A stretch of 64,000 nucleotides of DNA, taken from positions 186,001 to 250,000 of the forward strand of contig VMSW01000010.1 in NCBI GenBank assembly GCA_013791955.1, given 5' to 3'. This DNA is from Propionicimonas sp. (GTDB lineage Bacteria > Actinomycetota > Actinomycetes > Propionibacteriales > Propionibacteriaceae). Positions 24,879 through 32,853 of this stretch are shown here, piece by piece. The notes beneath the pieces are model-generated. The model was given only the letters and a program-made list of their open reading frames with translations, was not told the origin of the DNA and did no database searches. Within the stretch, counting starts at the first letter, position 1. The number at the start of each line of letters is the position of its first letter. The position numbers were made by a program, and so were the translations under genes.

Positions 24879-25241
24879 GCAGTCCTTTCAATGCTGAACA
24901 CACCAAGATTACGGCCCCGCCCAAGGCCGGTGGGCGCGGACCAGCCGCAGGCACGATAGCTGCTGGTTGAGGTGGTGGTGAGCTTCGCCCGTGAGACTGA
25001 ATCGGGTGCCGATCAAAGTGGCCTGAGCGGCCGCCTTGCTGGCACCAGAGGGCCACTGGACTCCGAGTGGCCCTCTGGGCGAACTTGATGACGGTTGAAC
25101 CGGCCGCCAACCCCGGATGAGTACGACTCAATTGTAGGTCCAAACGCAGGCGAAGGCATGTCCCCTTGTGGGTGTTGTGCCGAATTGTTCTTAGGCTGCT
25201 CTCCGGAGTCGTGAAAGCGGATGACACCACCGTGATAGCGC
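24879..25241. other. Divergent intergenic region
   Basis: No gene is visible in 363 bases between the divergent LCP-like and sigma-like genes, so promoters for both must lie here. It holds the strong hairpin at 25045-25078 and, next to the plus-strand start, two near-repeats of the form GATGACACCAC / CATGACAACAC. Confidence 0.6.
25045..25078. other. Strong 13-bp inverted repeat between divergent genes
   Basis: Arms CCAGAGGGCCACT and AGTGGCCCTCTGG pair perfectly over an eight-base loop. No T-run follows on either strand. It lies in the transcribed-leader position for one or both divergent genes, or could be an end of an unseen small RNA. Confidence 0.7.
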
Positions 25242-25931
25242 ATGACAACACTGCTGACAACACCCACTCATGACGCTGGTCCAGTGACCAGCCCAACACT
25301 GATTTCGTTGAATTACGAGTGGGACGAGCTCGTGCCCCGCTCAGCACCGCTAGTGGCCGGGTGGGCGCGGCGATTTCCCGCCTTGAGCGCCGCTGATGAT
25401 CTTGGCGACCTGCTTGCCCTGATTCCGTCCGCACCGGATGCGATCCTGGGTGCGTTGCTGCGGTTGGGGGCCGAAGGTGAGTCGGTGGCCTGGCGGACCG
25501 TGCTGCAGGCGATGCTCGGTAAGGCGGTGTTGCTCAGCGCTGGCAGCGACGAGCGGTTCGCCGAAGCGGTTTCGGAGCTCTGGGTGGCCATTGCCGAGTA
25601 TCCGGTGGCTCGTCGACCCCGATCGATCGCGGCGAACCTGGCTTGGGGGCTGCGGCGCCGCTTAGCGGCCGGAGCGGGCGTAGCGGGGCCACCTCCCGTG
25701 GCGGGCAACGAGTCAACCACCGAACTCAACGCGGTCAGCACGCTGGCCCAAGCCCGCTCCTTGGGCTTGCTCGACGACCGCGATCACCACACCCTTTGGC
25801 TGGTCTATGTGGCCGGGCTGTCCAGCGCCCGGGCCGGGGCGGAGTTGGGTATCAGCCCGGAGTTGGTGCGTTACCGCTGCAGTCGGAGCCTGCGCCGATT
25901 GGCAGCCCGAGCTGATTTGCTGGCCGCCTGA
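25242..25931 (+). CDS. Sigma-70 region-4-like HTH protein
   Basis: A 229-aa soluble protein. The C-terminal 70 residues look like sigma region 4: LGLLDDRDHHTLWLVYVAGLSSARAGAELGISPELVRYRCSRSLRRL, seen here as DHHTLWLVYVAGLS, AGAELGISPELVRYR and SRSLRRL, an HTH of the LuxR/sigma4 class. The N-terminal part is hydrophobic-helical and does not show a clear region 2, so it may not be a working sigma factor. An alternative start lies at 25221; the ATG at 25242 has no clear ribosome site. It is the first gene on a plus-strand run leading to lipid genes, 40 bases before the SDR gene. Confidence 0.6.
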   Translation: MTTLLTTPTHDAGPVTSPTLISLNYEWDELVPRSAPLVAGWARRFPALSAADDLGDLLALIPSAPDAILGALLRLGAEGESVAWRTVLQAMLGKAVLLSAGSDERFAEAVSELWVAIAEYPVARRPRSIAANLAWGLRRRLAAGAGVAGPPPVAGNESTTELNAVSTLAQARSLGLLDDRDHHTLWLVYVAGLSSARAGAELGISPELVRYRCSRSLRRLAARADLLAA

Positions 25932-25971
25932 GGGCTGCGCTGGCCGCTATTGGATGCAGTAGCGTGCGGCC

Positions 25972-26736
25972 ATGCCGACCGTTTGTATTACTGGAGCCAG
26001 CGCTGGGCTTGGTGCTGCAATCGCCGCCGCCTGCGCCGAACGTGGCGACGATTTGGTACTGGTGGCCCGAGACGGCGTCCGGTTGGAGGCGCTGGCTGTT
26101 GAATTACGCGCCCAACAGGTGGCGGTGGAGGTGCTGGTAGCAGACCTGGCCGACCCGGCGCAGTTGGCGCTGGTTTCGGCTCGGGTTGCCGACGTCGAGC
26201 GTCCGATCGAACTGCTGGTCAACAACGCCGGTTTCGGATTGACCAACCACGTGCTCGATGCTGAAGGCGGCGAGCACCGTCGCGCACTGGACGTGATGTG
26301 CCTGGCGGTCCTCGAGCTCAGCACAGCGGCGGCCCGGGCGATGCGCCGCCGTGGTCACGGGCGGATTCTCAATGTCGCCTCACTCTCAGCCTGGGTGACG
26401 CAGGGCAACTACTCCGCGGTGAAGGCCTGGGTCAAAGTGTTTACCGAAGGGCTGGCCGTTGAGTTGGCTGGCACCGGAGTTACGGCCACCGCGTTATGCC
26501 CCGGCTGGGTGCGCACCGAATTCCACGAGCGGGCCGGGATAGCCACCTCTTCGATTCCTGACTGGATCTGGGTGGACGCCAAAACCTGCGCGACCAAGGC
26601 GTTAGCCGACACCGCGCGGGGCAAGGTGTTGTCGGTGCCGACGCTGCGATGGAAGCTGGCCGCCTTCGGGCTGGGCACGCTGCCCCGTCCGGCGGTGCGC
26701 TGGGTTTCGCGACAGCTGGTGCGCAGCCGCGACTGA
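25972..26736 (+). CDS. Short-chain dehydrogenase/reductase
   Basis: A 254-aa classical SDR. The nucleotide motif is TGASAGLG at residues 7-14, NNAGFG is near residue 83, and the catalytic set is Ser in SLSAW and YSAVK near residues 145-149. ARD after beta-2 suggests NADP preference. Substrate is unknown; similar proteins next to acyltransferase genes act on fatty or keto-acyl groups. The gene precedes a PlsC-type acyltransferase by 66 bases on the same strand. Confidence 0.88.
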   Translation: MPTVCITGASAGLGAAIAAACAERGDDLVLVARDGVRLEALAVELRAQQVAVEVLVADLADPAQLALVSARVADVERPIELLVNNAGFGLTNHVLDAEGGEHRRALDVMCLAVLELSTAAARAMRRRGHGRILNVASLSAWVTQGNYSAVKAWVKVFTEGLAVELAGTGVTATALCPGWVRTEFHERAGIATSSIPDWIWVDAKTCATKALADTARGKVLSVPTLRWKLAAFGLGTLPRPAVRWVSRQLVRSRD

Positions 26737-26801
26737 ACCCCTTCTGGCTTGTGGCGCGGTTCAGTGGGACACTCGTCTGGTTCGCCAACTGGAGGGGACC
26801 G

Positions 26802-27641
26802 GTGTCTGAACCCAAAACCAACAGGTACACCTCGCCGTTACCGGGCACGGCGCGCTTTGCCGCGCAGCACCTGGTGATGAAGCCGTACATGTGGTCGGCG
26901 TTGTCGGTCCACATTCACGGTCGGCGAAACCTGGATTCCCTGAAGCCTCCGTTTATCGCGGTGGCCAACCACTCCAGCCACGTGGACGCCCCGCTGATCT
27001 TCGGTGGGCTGCCCCGGCGGCTGTCCAAGAATCTGGCTGCTGGCGCAGCTTCTGACTACTTCTTCCAGTCCTGGTACAAGGCGCTACCGACCACTTTGTT
27101 CTTCAACTCCTTCCCGGTGGAGCGCCAGGGTGCGCGCAACCGGCGCGGCATGGCTGGCGTCCTGCTCACTGAAGGCGTGCCGCTGCTCATCTTCCCCGAG
27201 GGCACCCGGTCACGCACTGGTGCAATGGGGCGCTTCACTCCGGGCGCAGCCGCTTTGAGTATCTCCCGCAACGTGCCAGTGCTGCCGATCGCGCTGGTCG
27301 GCGCCTATGCCGCGATGCCGTACGGGGCGACGGTGCCAGTGCCTGGACGCCCGCACGTCCACATCGTGTTCGGACGCCCGCTACGAGCCTCTCCGGGCGA
27401 GATCGCTCATCAGTTCGCTGAGCGGATCAACCGCTACGTGGTCGAGATGCACGACACCACCGCCAGGGCCTACGGCATGCCAACTCAGTCCGATTTCCAT
27501 CGGGCGGTCGCACTGCGCACCGCTGCGGCCGACCGGGCACCGCAGCCTGCGGCCGAGCCGGTTGCCGCTGAGCCCAAGCCGGCGAAGAAGCGTCGCTCCG
27601 AGCCGACCGCAGAGCCGGAGCGCCGCGCCGAAGCTGGCTGA
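26802..27641 (+). CDS. 1-acyl-glycerol-3-phosphate acyltransferase-like (PlsC family)
   Basis: A 279-aa protein. The GTG at 26802 has GGAGG at 26791-26795 and is preferred to an in-frame ATG at 26649 that would lie inside the SDR gene. The acyltransferase motifs are NHSSHVD (HX4D), FPVERQG and FPEGTRS, in the normal order, with GRPL after them. The last 45 residues are a Lys/Ala/Glu-rich tail (EPKPAKKRRSEP). It transfers an acyl chain to a lysophospholipid or related acceptor. Its neighbours, SDR upstream and an acyl-CoA ligase downstream, fit lipid modification. Confidence 0.88.
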   Translation: MSEPKTNRYTSPLPGTARFAAQHLVMKPYMWSALSVHIHGRRNLDSLKPPFIAVANHSSHVDAPLIFGGLPRRLSKNLAAGAASDYFFQSWYKALPTTLFFNSFPVERQGARNRRGMAGVLLTEGVPLLIFPEGTRSRTGAMGRFTPGAAALSISRNVPVLPIALVGAYAAMPYGATVPVPGRPHVHIVFGRPLRASPGEIAHQFAERINRYVVEMHDTTARAYGMPTQSDFHRAVALRTAAADRAPQPAAEPVAAEPKPAKKRRSEPTAEPERRAEAG

Positions 27642-27653
27642 GCGAAACGCAAG

Positions 27654-27843
27654 TTCGCTGAGGAACCTGGAACAGTTGGCTGAGCCCGTCGAAGCCTCGG
27701 CCGGACCCTTCGACAAGCTCAGGGAACTAGAACCGGAGCTCAGGGAACTAGAACCGGAGCTCAGGGAACTAGAACCGGAGCTCAGGGAACTGGAATGGAA
27801 GCTCAGGGAACTAGGACAGTTGGCTGAGCCCGTCGAAGCCTGG
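27654..27843. repeat. Dyad repeats with embedded 21-bp tandem repeat
   Basis: Two AGTTGGCTGAGCCCGTCGAAGCC-type halves bracket one ACCCTTCGACAAGCTCAGGG half, whose end has been amplified into four 21-base units and a partial fifth from 27716 to 27815 (unit starting AGCTCAGGGAACTAGAACC). It fills the gap between the acyltransferase and ligase genes. Confidence 0.88.
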
Positions 27844-27908
27844 CACGTGGGCTGAGACCGTCCGGGGCTCGGGGAACTTGGCCCGGTTTACGCCACTAGG
27901 GTGTGCTG

Positions 27909-29516
27909 ATGCGCCGGTATCTGGAGTCCGTTCAGCGTGTCTTTCCGAGCCCGGCCGGGTGGTTCATCGCTCGCTATTTGCAGCGGTTTCGGGTACCCAG
28001 GGATCTGCTGCGGGTTGCGGCTCGCCGCTATGCCCAACGAATCGCTTTGATCACTCCTGCTGGCCAGTTGACGTTCGCGCAGTTGGCCGACCGGGTGTGG
28101 CGACTGGCCGATGCCCTGGCGGCTCGCGGGGTCCGCCGCGGCGACCGGGTCGGGTATGTGGCCTCCGGAGGGCAGGATCAGCTCGAAATCCTGCTGGCTG
28201 GCTACGAGTTGGGCGCGGTGCTGATCGGCTTCACCCCGGTCCATGAGCTTGAGGTGATCGCGTCCGCACTGGCCGATGCCAAACCCAAGGCCTTCTTCTA
28301 TGACCACCAGACCCGGCCCGACGTCGGCCAGTTGTTGGCCGACTCCTTCCCGGAGACTCTGCTGGTGGCTGATGCCGAACAGCACCAACGGCTAATCGAT
28401 GCTGGCCGGCCGCTGCGTTGCCGGGAGCCGCTGTTGGCCTCCGACCTAGCAAGCCTGGGATTCACCTCGGGCACGACCGGTTCGCCAAAGGCGCTGTCAG
28501 TCACCCAGGGCATCCTGCTGACTAGCTTGCGGCTATCGGTACTGAACGTCCGGGTGCGCCTGGGCGGCCAGGACGTGTCGATGCCTGGCATGCCGATCTC
28601 GGGGGCCGGGAGCGGGCTAATCCTGCCGAGCCTTGCCGGGGGGACGACCTTGGTGATCCCCGCCGATTGCCGCACTGCCACCTTGATTGAGGCTATCCAG
28701 CAGCATCGAGTTACCCGGGTATTCGTGACGCCCTCAACTCTGATCGATCTGCTCGATTGGCCCGGCCTTGAGCAGTACGACCTGAGTTCGCTGCGCAACA
28801 TCATCTACGGCACCGCACCAACCCCCTCGGCCAAGGTGGCCGAGGCTGTCCGCCGGTTTGGGGCGATCCTTCAGCAGGGCTACGGCATGGCGGAGGTGCT
28901 GCCACCGGTCAGCCTCCTGCAGATGGAAGACCACGGTGTCGGCCATGATCCGGCCCCAAGGGAGGTCCTTCGCTCGGTCGGGCGACCCGTCCCGCAAGCC
29001 AGGGTTCGGATCGTAACTGCGGCTGGCGTCGAGCTCGGGCCAGGTGAACGTGGCGAGGTGGAGGTCCAAAGCCCTACCACTTTCAGTGGCTACTGGGGTC
29101 AGCCCGAACTGACCGCCAAGGCCTTCCGGGACGGCTTCCTGCGTACCCGCGACTACGGCTACCTCGACGTGGCTGGCCGCTTGGTGATCCTGGATCGAGA
29201 CGTGGACGTGATCGGCACTGGTGAGCGCCGGGTCTTCCCCAGGGAAGTCGAAGAGGTCGTGCACGAGCACCCAGCGATCAAGGAGGCCTGCCTGATCGCC
29301 GATGAGGATGGACGGTTGGTGTTGGCAGCTTCCCTGCGACGGTCCTGGCGGGAGCGTCCGGTCGAGGAGGTTCGGCAGGAGTTGGCAGCCTTTCTGGCGG
29401 CACAGCTACTCGACTGGCAGATGCCAGCGCGGATCGAGGTGTTCCAGGAGCTTCCGCGCAGCTACCTGAACAAGGTGTTGCGGCGTGACCTGCGCGCTGG
29501 GTTGGTGGCGAAGTGA
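27909..29516 (+). CDS. AMP-dependent acyl-CoA synthetase/ligase
   Basis: A 535-aa adenylate-forming enzyme. The AMP-binding P-loop is FTSGTTGSPKA near residue 192. Further landmarks are YGMAEVLP (A5-like motif), the GERGEVEVQSPTTFSGYW region, TRDYGYLDVAGRLVILDR (A7/A8) and the catalytic lysine near the C-terminus in RSYLNKVLRRDL. It likely activates a carboxylic acid, perhaps a fatty acid, to the CoA thioester. GTG at 27903 is another possible start; ATG 27909 is better spaced from TAGGG. Its stop overlaps the transporter start (GTGA), so the two are coupled. Confidence 0.85.
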   Translation: MRRYLESVQRVFPSPAGWFIARYLQRFRVPRDLLRVAARRYAQRIALITPAGQLTFAQLADRVWRLADALAARGVRRGDRVGYVASGGQDQLEILLAGYELGAVLIGFTPVHELEVIASALADAKPKAFFYDHQTRPDVGQLLADSFPETLLVADAEQHQRLIDAGRPLRCREPLLASDLASLGFTSGTTGSPKALSVTQGILLTSLRLSVLNVRVRLGGQDVSMPGMPISGAGSGLILPSLAGGTTLVIPADCRTATLIEAIQQHRVTRVFVTPSTLIDLLDWPGLEQYDLSSLRNIIYGTAPTPSAKVAEAVRRFGAILQQGYGMAEVLPPVSLLQMEDHGVGHDPAPREVLRSVGRPVPQARVRIVTAAGVELGPGERGEVEVQSPTTFSGYWGQPELTAKAFRDGFLRTRDYGYLDVAGRLVILDRDVDVIGTGERRVFPREVEEVVHEHPAIKEACLIADEDGRLVLAASLRRSWRERPVEEVRQELAAFLAAQLLDWQMPARIEVFQELPRSYLNKVLRRDLRAGLVAK

Positions 29517-30856
29517 CGCCGGACACCGTGACTGCCCGAGCCGGAGTGCGCATCCCGTTGGGCCAGAAGCTGGCCTTCTCGGCTGGTGGATTCTCGATGA
29601 CCCTGCTGATCTCAGCTACCTCAATCTTCCTGCTCAACTTCTACACCGACGTTGCCTTGGTGCCACCGGCGATCGCCAGCCTGGCGCTGCTGATTGGCAA
29701 GGTCTGGGACACAGCGAACGATCCGCTGATGGGCTGGCTGAGTGACCGGACGCACTCCCGCCACGGTCGGCGCCGGGTCTATTTGGTCTACGGGGCGGTG
29801 CCGTTGGCCCTAGTGACAGTGCTGCTGTTCTCAGTGCCGCGCGGCCTGGATTCGATCTGGGCATTCGTGTGGATCGCGGTCACCTACTCGGTGTTCGACA
29901 CCCTCTACACGATGGTCAGTGTGCCGCTGAACGCGCTGGGCGCGGAGTTGACCGAGGACTACGACGAGCGGACCAGCCTGATGGCCGTCGCGGCTGTCGG
30001 CACCGTGCTCGGCTACGTCCTGGGTGGGGTCGCAACCCGAGTAATCGTCAGCCAGTTCGCCGATCCGGCGCTGGGCTACCTAGCGATGGGTGCGACCTTC
30101 GGCGGGTTGGCTGGCCTGGGGCTGAGCATCGTCGCCTGGCGCGTTCGCGAACCGGCGCGGGCGGTGACCAGCGATCCCCAGCGGTTCCTGGGGGCAATGC
30201 TGGAAACGCTGCGCAATGGATCGTTCCGGACGCTGCTAACCGCCTTCAGCCTGGTGCGGCTGGGGTTCACCCTGCTGCAAACCATGTTGATCTACTTCGT
30301 CACCTACGCCGTGGGCGGCCGGGTAGCGGTCGAGACGGTGCTGCTGGTGCTCTTTGTGATCATCGGGCTGGGCGTCCCAGCATGGAAGGTGGCCGCTGAT
30401 CGCTGGGGCAAGGCGCGCGGCTACGGGTTGGGTATCGGAATGGCCGCCGTTGGGGTCGGCGCCATGTTCCTCGTCGGACCCGAGCAGCCGCTGGTGATCT
30501 ACGTCCTCATCGGGCTGACCGGCCTGGGGATGTCGGCCCACTGGGTGCTGCCGTGGGCGATGCTTCCCGATGTCGTTGGGGCAGCCCCGGAAGGCAAGCG
30601 GGACGCCGGGGTCTACTACGGCGTGTACGGACTGAGTGACAAGATCATGCGCACCATTGGCATCACGCTGCCGGGCTTCGTCTTGCAGGCAGCTGGTTAC
30701 GTGCCCAATGTGGCCCAGGCGCCGGAGTCATTGCTGGCAATCCGGGTGTTGTTTGCGGCTCTGCCAGCCGCGCTCATGTTGCTGGCCGTACCAGTGCTGC
30801 TCGCCTATCGCCTTGACCGCCAGGCCCGAGCTCAGGTAACTGCAACAGTTGGCTGA
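29513..30856 (+). CDS. GPH/MFS-family sodium- or proton-coupled transporter
   Basis: A 447-aa protein with about 12 TMs. It matches the glycoside-pentoside-hexuronide group: NFYTDVALVPP in TM1-2, IGKVWDTANDPLMGWLSDRTHSRHGRRR after it (landmarks KVWDTANDPLMG and GRRR), and the YTMVSVPLNALGAELTEDYDERTSL segment. Members of this group carry sugars, but related ones next to lipid enzymes (MFSD2-like) move lysolipids. Coupling to an acyl ligase by a GTGA overlap makes a lipid-related cargo worth considering. Confidence 0.82.
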   Translation: MTPDTVTARAGVRIPLGQKLAFSAGGFSMTLLISATSIFLLNFYTDVALVPPAIASLALLIGKVWDTANDPLMGWLSDRTHSRHGRRRVYLVYGAVPLALVTVLLFSVPRGLDSIWAFVWIAVTYSVFDTLYTMVSVPLNALGAELTEDYDERTSLMAVAAVGTVLGYVLGGVATRVIVSQFADPALGYLAMGATFGGLAGLGLSIVAWRVREPARAVTSDPQRFLGAMLETLRNGSFRTLLTAFSLVRLGFTLLQTMLIYFVTYAVGGRVAVETVLLVLFVIIGLGVPAWKVAADRWGKARGYGLGIGMAAVGVGAMFLVGPEQPLVIYVLIGLTGLGMSAHWVLPWAMLPDVVGAAPEGKRDAGVYYGVYGLSDKIMRTIGITLPGFVLQAAGYVPNVAQAPESLLAIRVLFAALPAALMLLAVPVLLAYRLDRQARAQVTATVG

Positions 30857-31047
30857 GCCTGTCGAAGCCTCAGGGATCTAGGACAGTTGGCTGAGCTCGT
30901 CGAAGCCTCGGGGGACTAGAACCGTTGGCTGAGCTCGTCGAAGCCTCAGGGGTCTAGGACAGATGGCTGAGCTCGTCGAAGCCTCGTGGTGACCCTTCGA
31001 CAGGCTCAGGGATCTAGGACAGTTGGCTGAGCTCGTCGAAGCCTCGG
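30843..31047. repeat. Dyad repeat cluster (TGAGC/GTCGAAG family)
   Basis: Five AGTTGGCTGAG-x-x-GTCGAAGCC-type halves and one ACCCTTCGACAGGCTCAGGG half, separated by short CTAGGACAG-like spacers. It occupies nearly the entire gap between the convergent transporter and lipoprotein genes and begins in the last codons of the transporter. Confidence 0.88.
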
Positions 31048-31069
31048 CATGGGCGTCCGCCCGATTTGT

Positions 31070-31954
31070 TCAGTGGTTGGGTTCGATGAGGAACACTTTG
31101 ACGGTCTTGGAGGAGATCCACATTTGGTAAAGCTTGCCATCGGCGACCACAAAGTCACGAAGCTCAGCCGGACTGCCAGGCGGATAAAAAGCGTAGGTGT
31201 GGACGAGTTGGCCGTCGAGGCCGAACTGAACGATGAAGTGTCGGGACGGGGAGTCGTCCTTTTCGGTGTTCACGTCGCTGATCTCGTAGAACACGTATTG
31301 GTCGGTGAGGGCGATGCGCTCGACTTTGTGCCTGTCGTATTTGACGGGGATGATGGCGTTGGTGTTGCCATCGGTGAGGTGCATCGCGTGGTCAAGCTCG
31401 ACGATGTGGGGGTCTTCGAGGATCGGGCCGGGTCCTTCAGCGAGCACCTTGTCACCGTTGTAGGCGATGAGGTTGGGTCCTTCGAAGTAGAGGGCTTGCC
31501 AGCCAGTTTCGGGTTCAGCTAGTTGGGTTTCGCGAACCTTTTTGAGGCCTTTGGCGGTGCGGGTATAGACGGTGACGACCGAATCGGTGTCGAGGAGGTA
31601 CCACTTGCCGTCGCGAATGGCGAAGTCGACGACCGGGACGGGTTCGTCGAAGGCGGTGATGCGTTTCCCGCCCCGGTAAATGGCGAACTTGTCTTCCAGG
31701 TAGTCGTCGATGACGATCTCGTCGCCGAGGATCGCGAAGGTGCCGGGGGCCAGCGGCAACTCCTCCGTACGCTGCATGACCAAGCGGGGGTCGGCAAGGA
31801 GGAGTTTGGAGTTGATCTTGTCCGACACTGCGGGCACTACCACCGGCGAAGGTGAAGGCGTTGGGGTGGGCACCGCGGGTTGCGGGGCCGTAGCCCCGCA
31901 ACCGACTAGCAGGGGTACGAGAGCCAGGATGGTGAGGGTGTGCCGGGTGGTCAT
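31070..31954 (-). CDS. Lipoprotein with propeller-like domain, paralogue A
   Basis: A 294-aa lipoprotein. Signal peptide with lipobox LLVGC (Cys19), a Pro/Thr linker, then a domain of repeated beta strands: LPLAPGTFAILGDEIVIDDYLEDKFAIY, DFAIRDGKWYLLDTDSVVTVY, ALYFEGPNLIAYNGD, ALTDQYVFYEI and FVVADGKLYQMWISSKTVKVF (landmarks only). The pattern of short repeats resembles a beta-propeller or NHL-like fold. It is about 70 percent like the adjacent paralogue B by eye and matches the N-terminal 300 residues of the NlpC/P60 protein upstream. It starts eight bases after paralogue B stops. No enzyme motif is visible. Confidence 0.82.
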   Translation of the reverse strand: MTTRHTLTILALVPLLVGCGATAPQPAVPTPTPSPSPVVVPAVSDKINSKLLLADPRLVMQRTEELPLAPGTFAILGDEIVIDDYLEDKFAIYRGGKRITAFDEPVPVVDFAIRDGKWYLLDTDSVVTVYTRTAKGLKKVRETQLAEPETGWQALYFEGPNLIAYNGDKVLAEGPGPILEDPHIVELDHAMHLTDGNTNAIIPVKYDRHKVERIALTDQYVFYEISDVNTEKDDSPSRHFIVQFGLDGQLVHTYAFYPPGSPAELRDFVVADGKLYQMWISSKTVKVFLIEPNH

Positions 31955-31962
31955 CGATTTGT

Positions 31963-32853
31963 TCAGCCGTTAGGTTCGATGAGGAACACTTTGACCGTCT
32001 TGTTGGAGATCCACATTTGGTAGAGCTTGCCGTCGGTGACAACGAACTGACGGCCTTCGGCGGTGCTGCCTCGGCGGTGGATGGCATAGGTGTGGACGAG
32101 TTGGCCGTCGAGGGTGAACTGGACGATGAACTGTCGGAACTGTTTGTCGTTGTCGTCGGCCCAGTCTGTGACCTCGTAGAACACGTGTTGGTCGGTGAGG
32201 GCGATGCGGTCGATGCTGAATGGGTCGTATTTGACGGGGATGGTGGCGTTGGTGTTGCCGTCGGTGAGGTGGAAGGCGTGGTCGAGTTTGGTGGTTTCGG
32301 GTTCGGGCAGGACAGGCCCGGGGCCGTCGACGAGGACCGGGTCGCCGTTGTAGGCGATGAGGTTGGGGCCTTCGAAGTAGAGGGAGTTGTAGGCGGATTC
32401 GGTGCCGGGGTCGAGTTCGGGTAACGGGATGGTGCGGATCTGTTTGAGGCCTTTGGTGGTGCGGGTGTAGACGGTGACGGTGGAGTCGGTGTCGAGGAGG
32501 TACCACTTGCCGTCACGGATGGCCATGTCGACGATGGTGCTTGGTTTGTCGAAGGCGGTGATGCGTTTTCCGCCTTGGTAGATGGCGATCTTGTCTTGAA
32601 GGTAGTCGTTGATGATGATTTCGTCGCCGATGATGGCGAAGGTGCCGGGGGCTAGGGGTAGCTGTTCTTCCTGTTTGATGACCAGTTTGGGGTCCTCAAG
32701 GAGGAGCTTCGAGCGAACCGTGCTGGGGGTGGTCGGCACGGCCACTTGGGCTGGCGAGGGTGTTGGTGGGGGCACCGCTGGTTGCGGGGCCGTAGCCCCG
32801 CAACCAGCCAGTAACCCCATGGCGATGGTGAGTAGCCCAGCCGGTCGGATCAC
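31963..32853 (-). CDS. Lipoprotein with propeller-like domain, paralogue B
   Basis: A 296-aa lipoprotein from GTG at 32853, which overlaps the stop of the NlpC/P60 gene (GTGA at 32850-32853). The lipobox is LLAGC and the next residues GATAPQPAV are the same as in paralogue A. The domain follows the same strand order: LPLAPGTFAIIGDEIIINDY, DMAIRDGKWYLLDTDS, SLYFEGPNLIAYNGD, ALTDQHVFYEV, VVTDGKLYQMWISNKTVK. DNA similarity to paralogue A across the gene indicates a fairly recent tandem duplication. A longer open frame to 33141 exists but only as a shadow in the upstream gene. Confidence 0.83.
   Translation of the reverse strand: MIRPAGLLTIAMGLLAGCGATAPQPAVPPPTPSPAQVAVPTTPSTVRSKLLLEDPKLVIKQEEQLPLAPGTFAIIGDEIIINDYLQDKIAIYQGGKRITAFDKPSTIVDMAIRDGKWYLLDTDSTVTVYTRTTKGLKQIRTIPLPELDPGTESAYNSLYFEGPNLIAYNGDPVLVDGPGPVLPEPETTKLDHAFHLTDGNTNATIPVKYDPFSIDRIALTDQHVFYEVTDWADDNDKQFRQFIVQFTLDGQLVHTYAIHRRGSTAEGRQFVVTDGKLYQMWISNKTVKVFLIEPNG

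Noticed and set aside
27307..27855. Open frame ending in heptad-like ELEPELRELEPEL repeats that could be a coiled coil
   Set aside because: It is a shadow of the acyltransferase gene running into the 21-bp tandem DNA repeats; the true acyltransferase stops at 27641 and the repeats are non-coding.
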